A stretch of DNA of 33,240 bases from Falsiroseomonas sp. (GCF_030695085.1 NZ_JAUYTS010000093.1:1-33240); one strand, 5' to 3'. Numbered from the stretch's first letter, positions 1 to 10,225 are shown. A program made the numbers and translations. The notes: generated by a model not told the origin, from the letters alone.

Positions 1-281
1 TCCTGGAACACCATCTGCATTTCGGCGCGCAGCGGGCGGCAGGCGGATTCAGGCAGGGTGGTGATGTCGCGGCCCTGGAAGCGGATGCGGCCGGCGCTGG
101 GCTTCAGCAGGCGGATGACGGCGCGGCCAATGGTGGATTTGCCGGAGCCGCTTTCCCCGACCACGCCGAGCGTTTCGCCCGCCGCGATGGAGAAGGAGAC
201 GCCATTCACCGCATGCACCGTGCGGCCGCCCTGGGCGGGAAAGTGCTTTTGCAGCTCCTCCACCTGCAGCACGGGCGTCAT
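1..281 (-). CDS. Peptide ABC transporter ATP-binding protein, DppF/OppF type (partial, N-terminal part)
   Basis: This is the N-terminal 93 residues of an ABC ATPase; the rest lies beyond the left edge of the window. The Walker A loop GESGSGKST is at residues 42-50, and the Q-loop region MQMVFQ is the last thing visible. By family knowledge it would pair with the ATPase immediately upstream to energise uptake of peptides or similar solutes at the inner membrane. The ATG at 281 overlaps the TGA of that upstream gene by four bases (ATGA), so translation is probably coupled and this is the fifth gene of the importer operon. DppF/OppF rather than DppD/OppD is inferred from its last position in the operon. 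The signature motif, Walker B and C-terminal domain cannot be checked here. The real substrate is unknown. Confidence 0.88.
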   Translation of the reverse strand, partial: MTPVLQVEELQKHFPAQGGRTVHAVNGVSFSIAAGETLGVVGESGSGKSTIGRAVIRLLKPSAGRIRFQGRDITTLPESACRPLRAEMQMVFQ

Positions 282-1249
282 GCCGCCACCCGGTGGCAGC
301 GCACGATGTGGCCTGCACCCAGTGCCACATCCGGCGGCGGCTGCGCGCAATCGGCGCCGGCCTGCGGGCAGCGGTCGCGATAGGCGCAGCCCTCCGGCAG
401 GCGGAACAGATTCGGTGGCGGGCCGCCGACGCTGCGCGGGCCGCCGAGTTGTAGGCGTTCCGGCGTCGCGCCGATCAGGTTCGCGGTGTAGGGGTGCGAG
501 GGGTTGGCGAAGACCTGGCGCACCGGGCCGGATTCGACGATGGCGCCGGCATACATCACCGCCATCTCATCGCAGTAATGCGCCACCACGCCGAGGTCAT
601 GGGTGATGATCATGGCGCCGATACCCGTCCGTCGCACCAGGTCGCGCAGCAGGTCCAGGATCTGCGCCTGCACGGTCACATCGAGGCCCGTGGTCGGCTC
701 ATCCGCGATCAGCAGTCGCGGCGCGTTCATCAGCGCCAGCGCGATCAGCACGCGCTGCGCCATGCCGCCCGAGAGTTCATGCGGCCAGGCGGCCATGCGC
801 CGCGCCGGGTCCGGGATGCCGAGCGAGGCCAGCATCTCCACCGCCCGGTCGCGTGCCGCGCGCTCGCTCACCTTGCGATGGGCGCGGTGGATGCGGATGA
901 GCTGGTCGCCGATGCGGCTGAGCGGGTCGAGCGAGGATTTCGGGCTCTGCACCACCAGCGAGATGTCGCGGCCGCGCAGCGTATTGACCTGCGCGTCCGG
1001 CATCGCCAGCAGGTCCTGGCCCTCGAACATTGCGCGCCCGCCGACGACGCGCGCCGGCGGGCGCAGCAGGCCCATGATGGAGGTGGCGGTGAGCGACTTG
1101 CCGGCGCCGGTTTCACCGACCAGGCCGAGGATGCGCCCGGCGTCGAGCGTGAAGGACACGCCGTTCAGCGCGCGCGCGGTGCGTATCTGGTTGTCCAGGT
1201 CGCGCGAGATGAAGTGGGTGTGCAGGTCTTCGACAGATAGAAGCGTCAC
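278..1249 (-). CDS. Peptide ABC transporter ATP-binding protein, DppD/OppD type
   Basis: A 323-residue cytoplasmic ATPase of a dipeptide/oligopeptide-type importer. Visible motifs are Walker A GETGAGKS (45-52), Q-loop Gln101, signature LSGGM (159-163), Walker B LLIADE (179-184), D-loop region and switch His217. The C-terminal tail carries the Cys-containing oligopeptide-transporter extension (CAYRDRC, then further Cys), typical of DppD/OppD. Length is normal for the family. The start chosen is GTG at 1249, which overlaps the TGA of the upstream permease (GTGA). The reading frame stays open further upstream, but that stretch is antiparallel baggage inside the permease gene and looks nothing like an ABC protein. 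It overlaps the next ATPase by four bases. Substrate specificity is not encoded here. Confidence 0.93.
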   Translation of the reverse strand: MTLLSVEDLHTHFISRDLDNQIRTARALNGVSFTLDAGRILGLVGETGAGKSLTATSIMGLLRPPARVVGGRAMFEGQDLLAMPDAQVNTLRGRDISLVVQSPKSSLDPLSRIGDQLIRIHRAHRKVSERAARDRAVEMLASLGIPDPARRMAAWPHELSGGMAQRVLIALALMNAPRLLIADEPTTGLDVTVQAQILDLLRDLVRRTGIGAMIITHDLGVVAHYCDEMAVMYAGAIVESGPVRQVFANPSHPYTANLIGATPERLQLGGPRSVGGPPPNLFRLPEGCAYRDRCPQAGADCAQPPPDVALGAGHIVRCHRVAA

Positions 1250-2121
1250 CGCGTGGCAGCCTTCCGGCGCGGGTCCAGCATGTCCTGCATTCCATCGCCC
1301 AGCATGTTCAGCCCAAGCACCATCAGGATCAGCGCCATGCCCGGGAAGATGCCGACCCACCACTGGCCGGTGACGAGATACTCCGCCCCCTGGCGGATCA
1401 TCGCGCCCCATTCCGGGGTCGGCGGCTGGATGCCGACGCCGAGGAAGGCGAGCGTCGCGGAGATTCGCACCGCCCAGGCGGCGCGCACCGCGGTCTGCGC
1501 CATGGCGCCCTGGATGGCGTTGGGCAGGATATGCACGAACAGGATGCGCCAGGTGGGATTGCCCGCGGCGACCGCGGATTCGACGAAGGTGGAGCCACGC
1601 AGCGCGATGACTTCCGCCCGCACCACCCGGGCAAAAACCGGGCTGTCCAGGAAGCCGATCACCAGCACCACGTTCAGCAGCGAGGGCCCCGCGGCGGCGA
1701 CCACGGCGAGTGCGAGGATGATGGAGGGAAACACGCGCAGCGCATCGAAGCCGCGCATCATGATCTCATCCGGCCAGCCACCGCGATAGCCGGTGTAGAG
1801 GCCGAGCGGCACGCCCGCCAGCAGCCCCACCAGCACCGCCGGGATGGCGATGCCAAAGGCCCAGCCGGCGCCGGCGATGACGCGGGACAGCACATCCATG
1901 CCGTTGCCGTCCGTGCCGAACAGATGCGCCCCGCCCGGCGGCGCCAGCACGTTGCGCGGCTGCGCCTGGATCGGATCGAAGGGCGCAAGCCACGGCGCAA
2001 ATGCCGCCATCAGCGCGAAGACCAGCAGGATGGCGGCGCCAATCGCCAGCGTCGGGCTGCGCCGCGTGATGCCGGCGATCCGCAGCGCCCAGCGCGGCGG
2101 GGCGGCGACGCTCGCGCTCAT
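1246..2121 (-). CDS. Peptide ABC transporter permease, DppC/OppC type
   Basis: A 291-residue inner-membrane permease of the binding-protein-dependent transport family. A short cytoplasmic N-terminus leads into a first hydrophobic segment (AIGAAILLVFALMAAF), then a periplasmic loop with the family-typical FGTDGNGMDVLSRV stretch, several more membrane spans, and an EAA-type cytoplasmic loop (AAGNPTWRILFVHILPNA) that would contact the ATPases. The C-terminus keeps the usual GDGMQDMLDPR motif of DppC proteins. The ATG at 2121 overlaps the stop of the DppB-like gene by four bases and its own stop overlaps the DppD-like ATPase. An open frame extends upstream of this ATG, but only as out-of-frame sequence inside the DppB-like gene. 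Confidence 0.93.
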   Translation of the reverse strand: MSASVAAPPRWALRIAGITRRSPTLAIGAAILLVFALMAAFAPWLAPFDPIQAQPRNVLAPPGGAHLFGTDGNGMDVLSRVIAGAGWAFGIAIPAVLVGLLAGVPLGLYTGYRGGWPDEIMMRGFDALRVFPSIILALAVVAAAGPSLLNVVLVIGFLDSPVFARVVRAEVIALRGSTFVESAVAAGNPTWRILFVHILPNAIQGAMAQTAVRAAWAVRISATLAFLGVGIQPPTPEWGAMIRQGAEYLVTGQWWVGIFPGMALILMVLGLNMLGDGMQDMLDPRRKAATR

Positions 2122-3128
2122 GGCGCCACCCCGGCGCGCGGTTCGGTCAGCATGACGAAGACATCCACCGCCAGGAACACCAGAACGGAGAACAGCGCCA
2201 GCACCAGCACGTAACCCTGCACCACGGCGAAATCCCCGGCGATGATGGCCGACAGCCCGTACTGCCCAAGCCCGCCCCAGGCGAAGACGTATTCGATGAG
2301 GGAGGTGGTGCCCACCAGGCCGGTGATCTCCGTGCCGATGAAGGTCACCACCGGCGTCATGCTGTTGCGCAGCGCCATGGCGCGGACCTGCCGGTCCGGC
2401 AGGCCCTGCGCGCGGGCGTAGCGGATATAGTCCGAGGCCAGCACCTCCAGCGCGATCGCCCGCGTCTGCTTGATGATCGGCGCGGCGCAGATGATGGCTA
2501 CGCACAGCACCGGCAGCACCAGTTGGCCGAAGGCGGAACCCGCCGCTTCCCAATCCGCGGCCAGCAGCCCGTCGATCAGGTAGCTGCCGGTGATGCGGTC
2601 CGGCGGTGTCAGGAACAGGTCGATCCGCCCCATCCCCGGTGGCGCCCAGCCGAGCAGGTAGAAGAACACGAACAACATGATCAGGCCGAGCCAATAGGTC
2701 GGCACGGAAAAGCCCAGCAGTGACAGGAAGCGCGTGACCTGATCGAACCCCCCATCGGGGCGGAAGGCGGCGCGCAGCCCGACGGGAATGCCGAGGCCGG
2801 CGCCGATCAGCACACCCCAGAACATCAGCTCGATGGTTGCCGGCGCGCGGTCCAGGATCTCGGCCAGCACCGGCCGGTTGCTCAGCCAGCTATTGCCGAG
2901 GTCGCCCTGCAGCACCTTGCCGAAATAGACGCCGAACTGCACCCAGATCGGCTGGTCCAGCGCGAGGGAGGCGCGGACCAGCGCGATCTCCTCCGTCGTC
3001 GCGGTCGGGCCGGCGAGCAGCCCGACCGGGTCGCTGCCGCTGATCCGCACCAGCAGGAAGGTGAACAACAGGATCACCGCCAGCAGCGGCACGACCAGCA
3101 GGATGCGCCGGGCGAGTAGCCCGGACAT
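2118..3128 (-). CDS. Peptide ABC transporter permease, DppB/OppB type
   Basis: A 336-residue polytopic permease. The N-terminal segment (MSGLLARRILLVVPLLAVIL) is the usual first span of DppB. It is followed by the conserved region around SDPVGLLAG and LALDQPIWVQFGVYF, later membrane spans, and the EAA loop (YARAQGLPDRQVRAMALRNS) near the C-terminal third. With the DppC-like partner it would form the translocation pore in the inner membrane. The ATG at 3128 shares one base with the TGA of the binding-protein gene; a TTG codon directly in front (3131) would give a four-base overlap and cannot be excluded. No defects are visible. Confidence 0.93.
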   Translation of the reverse strand: MSGLLARRILLVVPLLAVILLFTFLLVRISGSDPVGLLAGPTATTEEIALVRASLALDQPIWVQFGVYFGKVLQGDLGNSWLSNRPVLAEILDRAPATIELMFWGVLIGAGLGIPVGLRAAFRPDGGFDQVTRFLSLLGFSVPTYWLGLIMLFVFFYLLGWAPPGMGRIDLFLTPPDRITGSYLIDGLLAADWEAAGSAFGQLVLPVLCVAIICAAPIIKQTRAIALEVLASDYIRYARAQGLPDRQVRAMALRNSMTPVVTFIGTEITGLVGTTSLIEYVFAWGGLGQYGLSAIIAGDFAVVQGYVLVLALFSVLVFLAVDVFVMLTEPRAGVAP

Positions 3129-4711
3129 CAACCCACCTTCAGGTCGTACCAGCGCTCATGATCATCCGGATGCGGGCACCAGCCGGAGATGTTGGGCGCC
3201 ATCGCCTCCCAGACCGAAGGATAGACCGTGGCGATCCAGGGCGCTTCCTCCATCCACAGCGCCTGCGCCTGGCGCATCAGGTCGTTGCGGCGCGGCACGT
3301 CCAGGCTCTGCCGTGCCTCGTCGATCAGCGCGTCCATGCGCCGGTCGGCGAAGCGTGCGCGGTTGGAGACGCCCTGCGAATGCGCCAGCAGATAGGTGGT
3401 GTAGACCGGGTCGAGCACGATGCCGCCATCCTCGAAGGCGAAGAACGGCATGTCCTGCCGCGCCGGGGCGCCGCGGGCGCGCATGTCGCTGTCGCTGATC
3501 CTTGCGGCGCGCGCCTTTACGCCGATGGATTGAAGCTGGGACGCCACCTGGATCGACAGCGCCTCCTCCCAGTTGAAGATCTGGCTGTAGAGGATTTCGA
3601 CCTCCTGGTTGAAGTCGTAATTCGCCTGCGCCAGCAGCGCCTTCGCCTGGTCCGGGTTGTAGTCATACTTGAAGGCGCTGGGGTCGTAGCCGGCGACAAT
3701 CGGCGGGATGATGGAGCGCGCCTGTTCCGCCAGGCCGAAGAACACGCCCTGGATCAGCGCCTGCTTGTCGACCGCATAGTTGAAGGCCTGCCGCACCAGC
3801 TTGTTGTCGAAGGGCGGGAAGCGGAGGTTCATGCGCAGCGAGGCGATGGTGCGGCCGAAGCTGTCCTGCGTCTTCACCCGCCGGTCCACGCGCAGCTCCG
3901 CCACCTGTTGCAGCAGCGGGCGATGGATCCACTGCACCTGGCCGCCGCGCAGCAGCGTGATGCGCGATGCGGCAGATGGCACGGCGCGGAAGATCACGCG
4001 GTTGAAATGCGGCTGTTCGCGGAAGTAGTTCGGGTTGGCGACGAACACCGCCTGTTCGCCGGACCGCACCTGTTCGAGGTGGTAGGCGCCGAAGCCCGCG
4101 GTGTTGGTTTCCATCCACTTCAGGCCCCAGGGGTCCTCCGCCGTGGCGTGCTTCTTCACCTCCGTGCTGTCGTAGATGCCCGGCACATACAGGGTCAGCG
4201 CCGAGAGCAGGATCAGGCTGGGGGCGGAAAGCGTGAATTCCACCTCGTAGCGGGAGGTCGCCTTCACGGCGGTGACATTGGCGACATTGGCGATGAAGTT
4301 GCCGGTGCGGCGCTGGGCGAAGGATTTGGCCCAGCTCCATTCCACATCCGCCGCCGTCAGCTCATTCCCGTAGAAGCTTTTCACGCCGGACCGCAACTTG
4401 AAGACCCAGTTTTTGCCGTCCGCGGAGCTCGTCCAGCTTTCGGCCAGGTGGCCCTCGATCACGTCCGGGTTCAAATAGGGGCGGCCATCGCGTTCGGTGC
4501 GGCCGTAGCGGGTCAGGCCCTCATAGACCTGCACCACGGTTTCCTGGGTGCCGGGGCGCAGCGCATCGCCATCGAAACCTTCCGGCGCGCCAGGGGCGGC
4601 CAGCAGCAGGGTGCGGCCGCCGCGCTGCGCCAGCACGGCAGGGGCGCCGAGCGAAGTTCCGGCGGCCAGTGCCATGGTTCCCAGCAGAAGGTCGCGCCGT
4701 TCGATCGTCAT
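3128..4711 (-). CDS. Peptide ABC transporter substrate-binding protein (SBP family 5), Tat-like signal
   Basis: A 527-residue periplasmic solute receptor of the DppA/OppA class (SBP_bac_5). The N-terminus reads MTIERRDLLLGTMALAAG, a twin-arginine-type signal ending near APAVLAQ, which suggests export folded through Tat. The mature part has family hallmarks: VYEGLTRYG, the HLAESW...DGKNWVFKLR stretch, and WSWAKSF in the N-terminal lobe; FDNKLVRQAFNYAVDKQ in the second lobe; and PWIATVYPSVWEAM near the end. It is the first gene of the importer operon and lies 109 bp from the divergent amidohydrolase, so that enzyme's substrates are a reasonable guess for the ligand. ATG 4711 was chosen (AGGGAA upstream); an adjacent TTG at 4714 is the alternative. 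Confidence 0.93.
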   Translation of the reverse strand: MTIERRDLLLGTMALAAGTSLGAPAVLAQRGGRTLLLAAPGAPEGFDGDALRPGTQETVVQVYEGLTRYGRTERDGRPYLNPDVIEGHLAESWTSSADGKNWVFKLRSGVKSFYGNELTAADVEWSWAKSFAQRRTGNFIANVANVTAVKATSRYEVEFTLSAPSLILLSALTLYVPGIYDSTEVKKHATAEDPWGLKWMETNTAGFGAYHLEQVRSGEQAVFVANPNYFREQPHFNRVIFRAVPSAASRITLLRGGQVQWIHRPLLQQVAELRVDRRVKTQDSFGRTIASLRMNLRFPPFDNKLVRQAFNYAVDKQALIQGVFFGLAEQARSIIPPIVAGYDPSAFKYDYNPDQAKALLAQANYDFNQEVEILYSQIFNWEEALSIQVASQLQSIGVKARAARISDSDMRARGAPARQDMPFFAFEDGGIVLDPVYTTYLLAHSQGVSNRARFADRRMDALIDEARQSLDVPRRNDLMRQAQALWMEEAPWIATVYPSVWEAMAPNISGWCPHPDDHERWYDLKVG

Positions 4712-4741
4712 CAATTCGGTTCCCTGTTCGCCCCGCGCGCA

Positions 4742-4769
4742 TTGACACCGCTTCCGGCAAATATATCAA
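4742..4769 (+). promoter_or_regulatory. Sigma70-like promoter for the amidohydrolase gene
   Basis: In the 109-bp gap between the divergent binding-protein and amidohydrolase genes there is an exact TTGACA (4742-4747), a 16-bp spacer and TATCAA (4764-4769). This predicts a start near 4776 and a leader of about 45 bases before the ATG at 4821. The AT-rich -10 area stands out against the GC-rich background. A much weaker leftward candidate for the binding-protein gene overlaps the same bases (TTGATA, 17 bp, GTCAAT on the minus strand). Confidence 0.6.
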
Positions 4770-4820
4770 GACTGGGATGCAAGCGCCGTCTCGGGGCGCA
4801 ACAGGCAGAGGGGCTATCCC

Positions 4821-6539
4821 ATGCACGATCTGGTCATCCGCGGCGGCACCATTGTGGACGGTACCGGCCAGCCCGCCTTCACCGGCGACGTGGCGATCGA
4901 TGGCGACCGCATCACCCAGGTCGGCGGCAAGGCCGGCCCGGCGAAGCGCGACGTGCCGGCGGAAGGGCGGCTGGTGACGCCGGGCTGGGTCGACGTCCAC
5001 ACCCATTACGACGGCCAGGCCACCTGGGACCCGGTTCTCGCGCCCAGCGTCTGGCACGGCGCCACCACGGTGCTGTTCGGCAATTGCGGCGTCGGCTTCG
5101 CCCCGGTCCGCAAGCGCGACCACAAGGCGCTGATCGACCTGATGGAGGGGGTGGAGGATATTCCCGGCATCACCCTGACCGAGGGGCTGAAGTGGAACTG
5201 GGAGAGCTTCCCGGAATACCTGGATGTGCTGGGTTCCATGCCGCGCACCATCGATATTGGTGCGCAGATCGCCCACCACCCGCTACGCGTCTATGTGATG
5301 GGCGAGCGCGGGCTGAACCGGCAGGCGGCGACGGCCGATGACATGGAGGAGATGGCGACGCTGACGGAGCATGCGCTCCGCGCCGGCGCCTTCGGCTTCA
5401 CCACCTCCCGCACCGACCAGCACAAGACACCGACCGGGGATCTGGTGCCCGGGCGCTATGCCGAGGAGAAGGAGCTGCTGGCGATCGGCCGCGCCATGGG
5501 CCGCGCCGGCCGCGGCACCTTCGGCATGCTTTCGGATTTTGAGGATGAGGCGGCGGATTTCCGCTGGATGCGGGAGCTTTCGACCATTTCGGGCCGTCCG
5601 GTCTGGTTCCTTCTGACCGACCGCAACTACGACCCGCAGCGCTGGCGCCGGCTGATGGCGAATGTGGATGCGGCGCGGGCCGATGGCCTTCCGCTATCCG
5701 CGCAGGTGGCCTGCCGGCCGGTCGGGCTGATCCTGGGCCTCACAACCTCCCTGAACCCCTTCGCGCTGCGCGAGGGCTTTCATGAACTCGCCGCGCTGCC
5801 GCCGAAGGAACAGCTGGCAAAGCTGCGGGAGCCGGCGGTTCGCGCAAAAATCCTGGCGGAGGAAGCCTCGGAGCGGCTGCTGCATGTCGTGCCGCCGCTG
5901 TCGCGGCAGATCGCGACGCGCTGGGACAACATGTTCGCCCTGGGCGACCCGCCGGATTACGAGCCCCCGCCGGAGCGTTCGATCGCCGCGCTGGCCGCCA
6001 AGGCCGGGCAGGACCCGGCGGCCTATTGCTACGACTACCTGACCGCCGATGATGGCGGGCGGATGCTGTATTTCCCGGTGGTGAACTATGTCGGCGGCGA
6101 CCTGTCCGTCGTGCATGACATGATGCTGCACAAGCATACGGTGAACGGGCTTTCGGATGGCGGTGCGCATTGCGGCGTGATCTGCGATGCCTCCATGCCC
6201 AGCTTCATGCTGACCCATTGGGTGCGGGATCGGGCGCGCGGCGACCGCGTGCCGCTGGAATTCGCGGTGAAGCGGCAGACCAGCGAGACGGCGGATTTCT
6301 TCGGCATGACGGATCGTGGCCGTCTGCAGGTCGGCAAGAAGGCCGATGTCAACGTCATCGATTTCGAGGCGCTGCGCCTGCACCATCCGGAGATGATCTA
6401 CGACCTGCCCGCCGGCGGCCGCCGCCTGGTGCAGCGGGTGGAGGGCTACGACATGACGATCGTGTCGGGCCAGCCGATCATGGAGCGGGGGCAGGAGACG
6501 GGCGCGCGGCCGGGGCAACTGGTGCGCGCGACGCGGTAG
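4821..6539 (+). CDS. N-acyl-D-amino-acid deacylase family amidohydrolase
   Basis: A 572-residue amidohydrolase-superfamily protein resembling D-aminoacylase and N-acyl-D-Asp/Glu deacylases (COG3653), which release free D-amino acids from N-acyl forms in the cytoplasm. The N-terminal beta-sandwich start (DLVIRGGTIVDGTG) is typical. The metal motif HTHYDGQ (His60, His62) and NCGVGFAPVR with Cys89, the likely counterpart of the metal-bridging Cys of D-aminoacylase, are both present. The acidic residue of SDGGAH late in the chain fits the catalytic Asp, and the C-terminus has the usual GKKADVNVID return to the sandwich. RBS-like AGAGGGG precedes the ATG. It is divergent from a peptide importer and followed by a strong terminator, so it is monocistronic. 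The exact substrate is uncertain; the broader family includes some dihydropyrimidinase-like relatives. Confidence 0.85.
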   Translation: MHDLVIRGGTIVDGTGQPAFTGDVAIDGDRITQVGGKAGPAKRDVPAEGRLVTPGWVDVHTHYDGQATWDPVLAPSVWHGATTVLFGNCGVGFAPVRKRDHKALIDLMEGVEDIPGITLTEGLKWNWESFPEYLDVLGSMPRTIDIGAQIAHHPLRVYVMGERGLNRQAATADDMEEMATLTEHALRAGAFGFTTSRTDQHKTPTGDLVPGRYAEEKELLAIGRAMGRAGRGTFGMLSDFEDEAADFRWMRELSTISGRPVWFLLTDRNYDPQRWRRLMANVDAARADGLPLSAQVACRPVGLILGLTTSLNPFALREGFHELAALPPKEQLAKLREPAVRAKILAEEASERLLHVVPPLSRQIATRWDNMFALGDPPDYEPPPERSIAALAAKAGQDPAAYCYDYLTADDGGRMLYFPVVNYVGGDLSVVHDMMLHKHTVNGLSDGGAHCGVICDASMPSFMLTHWVRDRARGDRVPLEFAVKRQTSETADFFGMTDRGRLQVGKKADVNVIDFEALRLHHPEMIYDLPAGGRRLVQRVEGYDMTIVSGQPIMERGQETGARPGQLVRATR

Positions 6540-6546
6540 GCAAGGT

Positions 6547-6581
6547 GGCCGGAAGCGGAGACCCCGCTTCCGGCCCTTTGT

Positions 6582-6582
<1 letters not shown>
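6547..6582 (+). terminator. Rho-independent terminator after the amidohydrolase gene
   Basis: A perfect 12-bp stem (GGCCGGAAGCGG at 6547-6558 pairing with 6564-6575) closes a five-base loop and is followed on the plus strand by CTTTGTT. It sits 8 bp after the amidohydrolase stop and just beyond the end of groEL, which converges on it. The T tract favours rightward termination; the hairpin may also serve the leftward groEL transcript. Confidence 0.8.
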
Positions 6583-8562
<1,980 letters not shown>

Positions 8563-8613
8563 GATGGGGCTCTTTCGAGGATGTCGCGTCCCGGACAGGG
8601 ACAGCCGCGCGGG

Positions 8614-8640
8614 CTGGCACTCGGCCCCTCGGAGTGCCAG
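8614..8640. promoter_or_regulatory. CIRCE operator (HrcA-binding inverted repeat) of groESL
   Basis: CTGGCACTC-N9-GAGTGCCAG is a perfect 9-bp inverted repeat with the canonical 9-bp spacer. Seven of nine bases per arm match the CIRCE consensus TTAGCACTC-N9-GAGTGCTAA. It overlaps the predicted transcription start and lies 51 bp upstream of groES, the usual place for HrcA repression released by heat shock. hrcA itself is not in the window. Confidence 0.92.
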
Positions 8641-8641
8641 A

Positions 8642-8670
8642 GATATCGGCCTGCACGGGGGTCAGTGCAA
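8642..8670 (-). promoter_or_regulatory. groESL promoter
   Basis: On the minus strand TTGCAC (8670-8665), a 17-bp spacer and GATATC (8647-8642) precede the CIRCE element, placing the start point inside it. The -35 is preceded by C (CTTGCAC), so a sigma32-type promoter is also possible; the two readings cannot be separated by eye. Confidence 0.55.
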
Positions 8671-8678
8671 GTCCAAAC

Positions 8679-8692
8679 CGTCCCGCGGGACG
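8679..8692. other. 14-bp perfect palindrome between two leftward genes
   Basis: CGTCCCGCGGGACG lies 2 bp after the stop of the N-formylglutamate-amidohydrolase-like gene and just upstream of the groESL promoter. On the minus strand it is followed by GTTTGG. It could be a weak terminator insulating groESL or a dyad operator; the stem is short and there is no clear T run. Confidence 0.35.
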
Positions 8693-8694
8693 TT

Positions 8695-9414
8695 TCAGCG
8701 CATCGCCTGGGCCAGAATGGGCGCCAGGCGCTGCGCCCAGGCCTCGATCCCGGCCGCATCGGCCAGAAGATCCTGCCGCACCTCGATCAGCGCGGCCGGG
8801 ATGCCGCGCGCATCGCCATGCACCGGTACGGTGTAGTCCTCCGCCAGTTCGATCCGGTAGGGCTCATTGTCCCCCACCGTCAGCGCCGGGTCCTGGCGCA
8901 GCCCGGCGATCAGGGCAGCGCCGAAGCCGGTGGCCTCCCCATACAGCACGCCGGCTTGCCAGGGGCGGGGCGTGCCGTGGAACACCGGGGTGAAGCTGTG
9001 CACGCCGAGCAGGAAGCGCGTCGGCCGCGCATCCAGGAACCGCGCGATGCGGTGCTGGAAGGGCCAGAAATATTCGTCCTGGCGTTGGGCGATTTCGGCC
9101 GCCGTCAGTCCCTGGTTGCCCGGGATGTCCGTGGCCTCGCTGCGCGCCGAAATGCTGCTCGGCACGCCGGGCGGGCGGTTGCAGTCGATCAGCAGACGCG
9201 AATAGCCGGACAGGAACAGCGGCGCGTCCAGCAGCGCCGCCAGCCGCCCGGCCAGCGCCGCCGCGCCGATGTCCCAGGCGATGTGGCGTTGCAGCTCCTC
9301 GGGCGGCAGGCCCAGCGCGGCGTAGCGCGCCGGGATGTGGTTGCTGGCGTGCTCGCAGACCAGCACCAGCGGCGACCTGCCGCCCTCATTCACCACGCTG
9401 ACGGCAGGCACCAT
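8695..9414 (-). CDS. N-formylglutamate amidohydrolase family protein
   Basis: A 239-residue protein of the FGase superfamily (HutG-like, COG3931), whose characterised members hydrolyse N-formyl-L-glutamate at the end of histidine degradation. The hallmarks are LVCEHASNHIP (about 18-28), HIAWDIGA (about 44-51), SRLLIDCNRP (about 72-81) and GVHSFTP (about 137-143), with the His and Glu residues expected for a metal-dependent hydrolase. No hut genes are nearby, so the histidine pathway role is doubtful; many relatives are of unknown substrate. It begins one base after the stop of the transglutaminase-like gene, so the two are probably co-transcribed and may act on the same peptide or amide substrate (inference). 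Confidence 0.82.
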   Translation of the reverse strand: MVPAVSVVNEGGRSPLVLVCEHASNHIPARYAALGLPPEELQRHIAWDIGAAALAGRLAALLDAPLFLSGYSRLLIDCNRPPGVPSSISARSEATDIPGNQGLTAAEIAQRQDEYFWPFQHRIARFLDARPTRFLLGVHSFTPVFHGTPRPWQAGVLYGEATGFGAALIAGLRQDPALTVGDNEPYRIELAEDYTVPVHGDARGIPAALIEVRQDLLADAAGIEAWAQRLAPILAQAMR

Positions 9415-9415
9415 C

Positions 9416-10225
9416 TCAACCGGCGACCTCGTCCGTGAAGACCTGGAAATCGGTCATGGTGCACTGGCCGAAGGTGGTGGTGATGGCGACATCCGTCGCA
9501 TCCCGCCCGCGGGCCATCAGGATGCGGCCGATGCGCGGCTGGTTGTTGCGGGCATCGAAGGTATGCCAGGCGCCGTCCAGAAACACCTCGAACCAGGCGG
9601 CGAAATCCATCGGGCCATAGGGCGGCGGCATGCCGATATCGCCGAGATAGCCGGTGCAGTAGCGCGCCGGAATGTTGACGCAGCGGCACAGCGTGACCGC
9701 CAGATGCGCGAAATCCCGGCAGACGCCGACCTGTTCCCGATGCGCGTCATGCGCGCTGCGGGTGGCGCTGGCCTTCATGTAGTCGAATTTGATGTGGTTG
9801 TGCGCGTAGTCGCAGATCGCCTGCACCCGCGCCCAGCCTTCCGGCCCCTGGCCGAACTGCGCCCAGGCGAAGTCACCCAGCTTGTCCGTGTCGCAGTAGC
9901 GGCTGCCCAGCAGGTAGACCAGCGCCTCATCCGGCAGATCCTCCACCCGGTGCTGGCGGGCATAGGGATACAGCGGGTCTGGCCGCCCGGTATCCTGCAC
10001 CAGCAGCCTGGTCGAGATCACCAGCTGCCCGGCGGGCGCCACGATTCGGGTGCAGGTATTGCCGAAGCCGTCGCGATAGTGCTTCGCGGGGATCGCGGGC
10101 TCGAAATTGACCTGGTGCGGGCCGATCAAATCCGGGGTGCGGGACGGATGCGGGCTGATCATCAGCAGCATCGGGGTCGGCTGCGGGCATTCGTAGGTGA
10201 TCTGGCAGCCGGCGCTGATGCGCAT
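9416..10225 (-). CDS. Transglutaminase-like superfamily protein with altered catalytic His position
   Basis: A 269-residue cytoplasmic-looking protein, with no signal peptide, of the bacterial transglutaminase/cysteine-protease-like fold. The N-terminal third is the beta-rich domain common to these proteins and the core follows. VGVCRDFAHLA places the nucleophile at Cys169, and WHTFDARN supplies Asp224. The stretch where family members normally show His-Ala-Trp reads FAAW (about 208-211), so the usual catalytic His appears to be Ala, with His221 the nearest substitute. Start ATG 10225 has an ideal AAGGAG six bases upstream (plus-strand 10232-10237); longer versions of the frame run into repeat sequence. 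It is coupled to the FGase-like gene. Substrate unknown. Confidence 0.8.
   Translation of the reverse strand: MRISAGCQITYECPQPTPMLLMISPHPSRTPDLIGPHQVNFEPAIPAKHYRDGFGNTCTRIVAPAGQLVISTRLLVQDTGRPDPLYPYARQHRVEDLPDEALVYLLGSRYCDTDKLGDFAWAQFGQGPEGWARVQAICDYAHNHIKFDYMKASATRSAHDAHREQVGVCRDFAHLAVTLCRCVNIPARYCTGYLGDIGMPPPYGPMDFAAWFEVFLDGAWHTFDARNNQPRIGRILMARGRDATDVAITTTFGQCTMTDFQVFTDEVAG

Noticed and set aside
3158..5341. A 727-residue open frame on the plus strand
   Set aside because: It runs antisense through the peptide-binding-protein gene and then out of frame into the amidohydrolase; the translation is His/Arg/Gln-rich with no recognisable domain.
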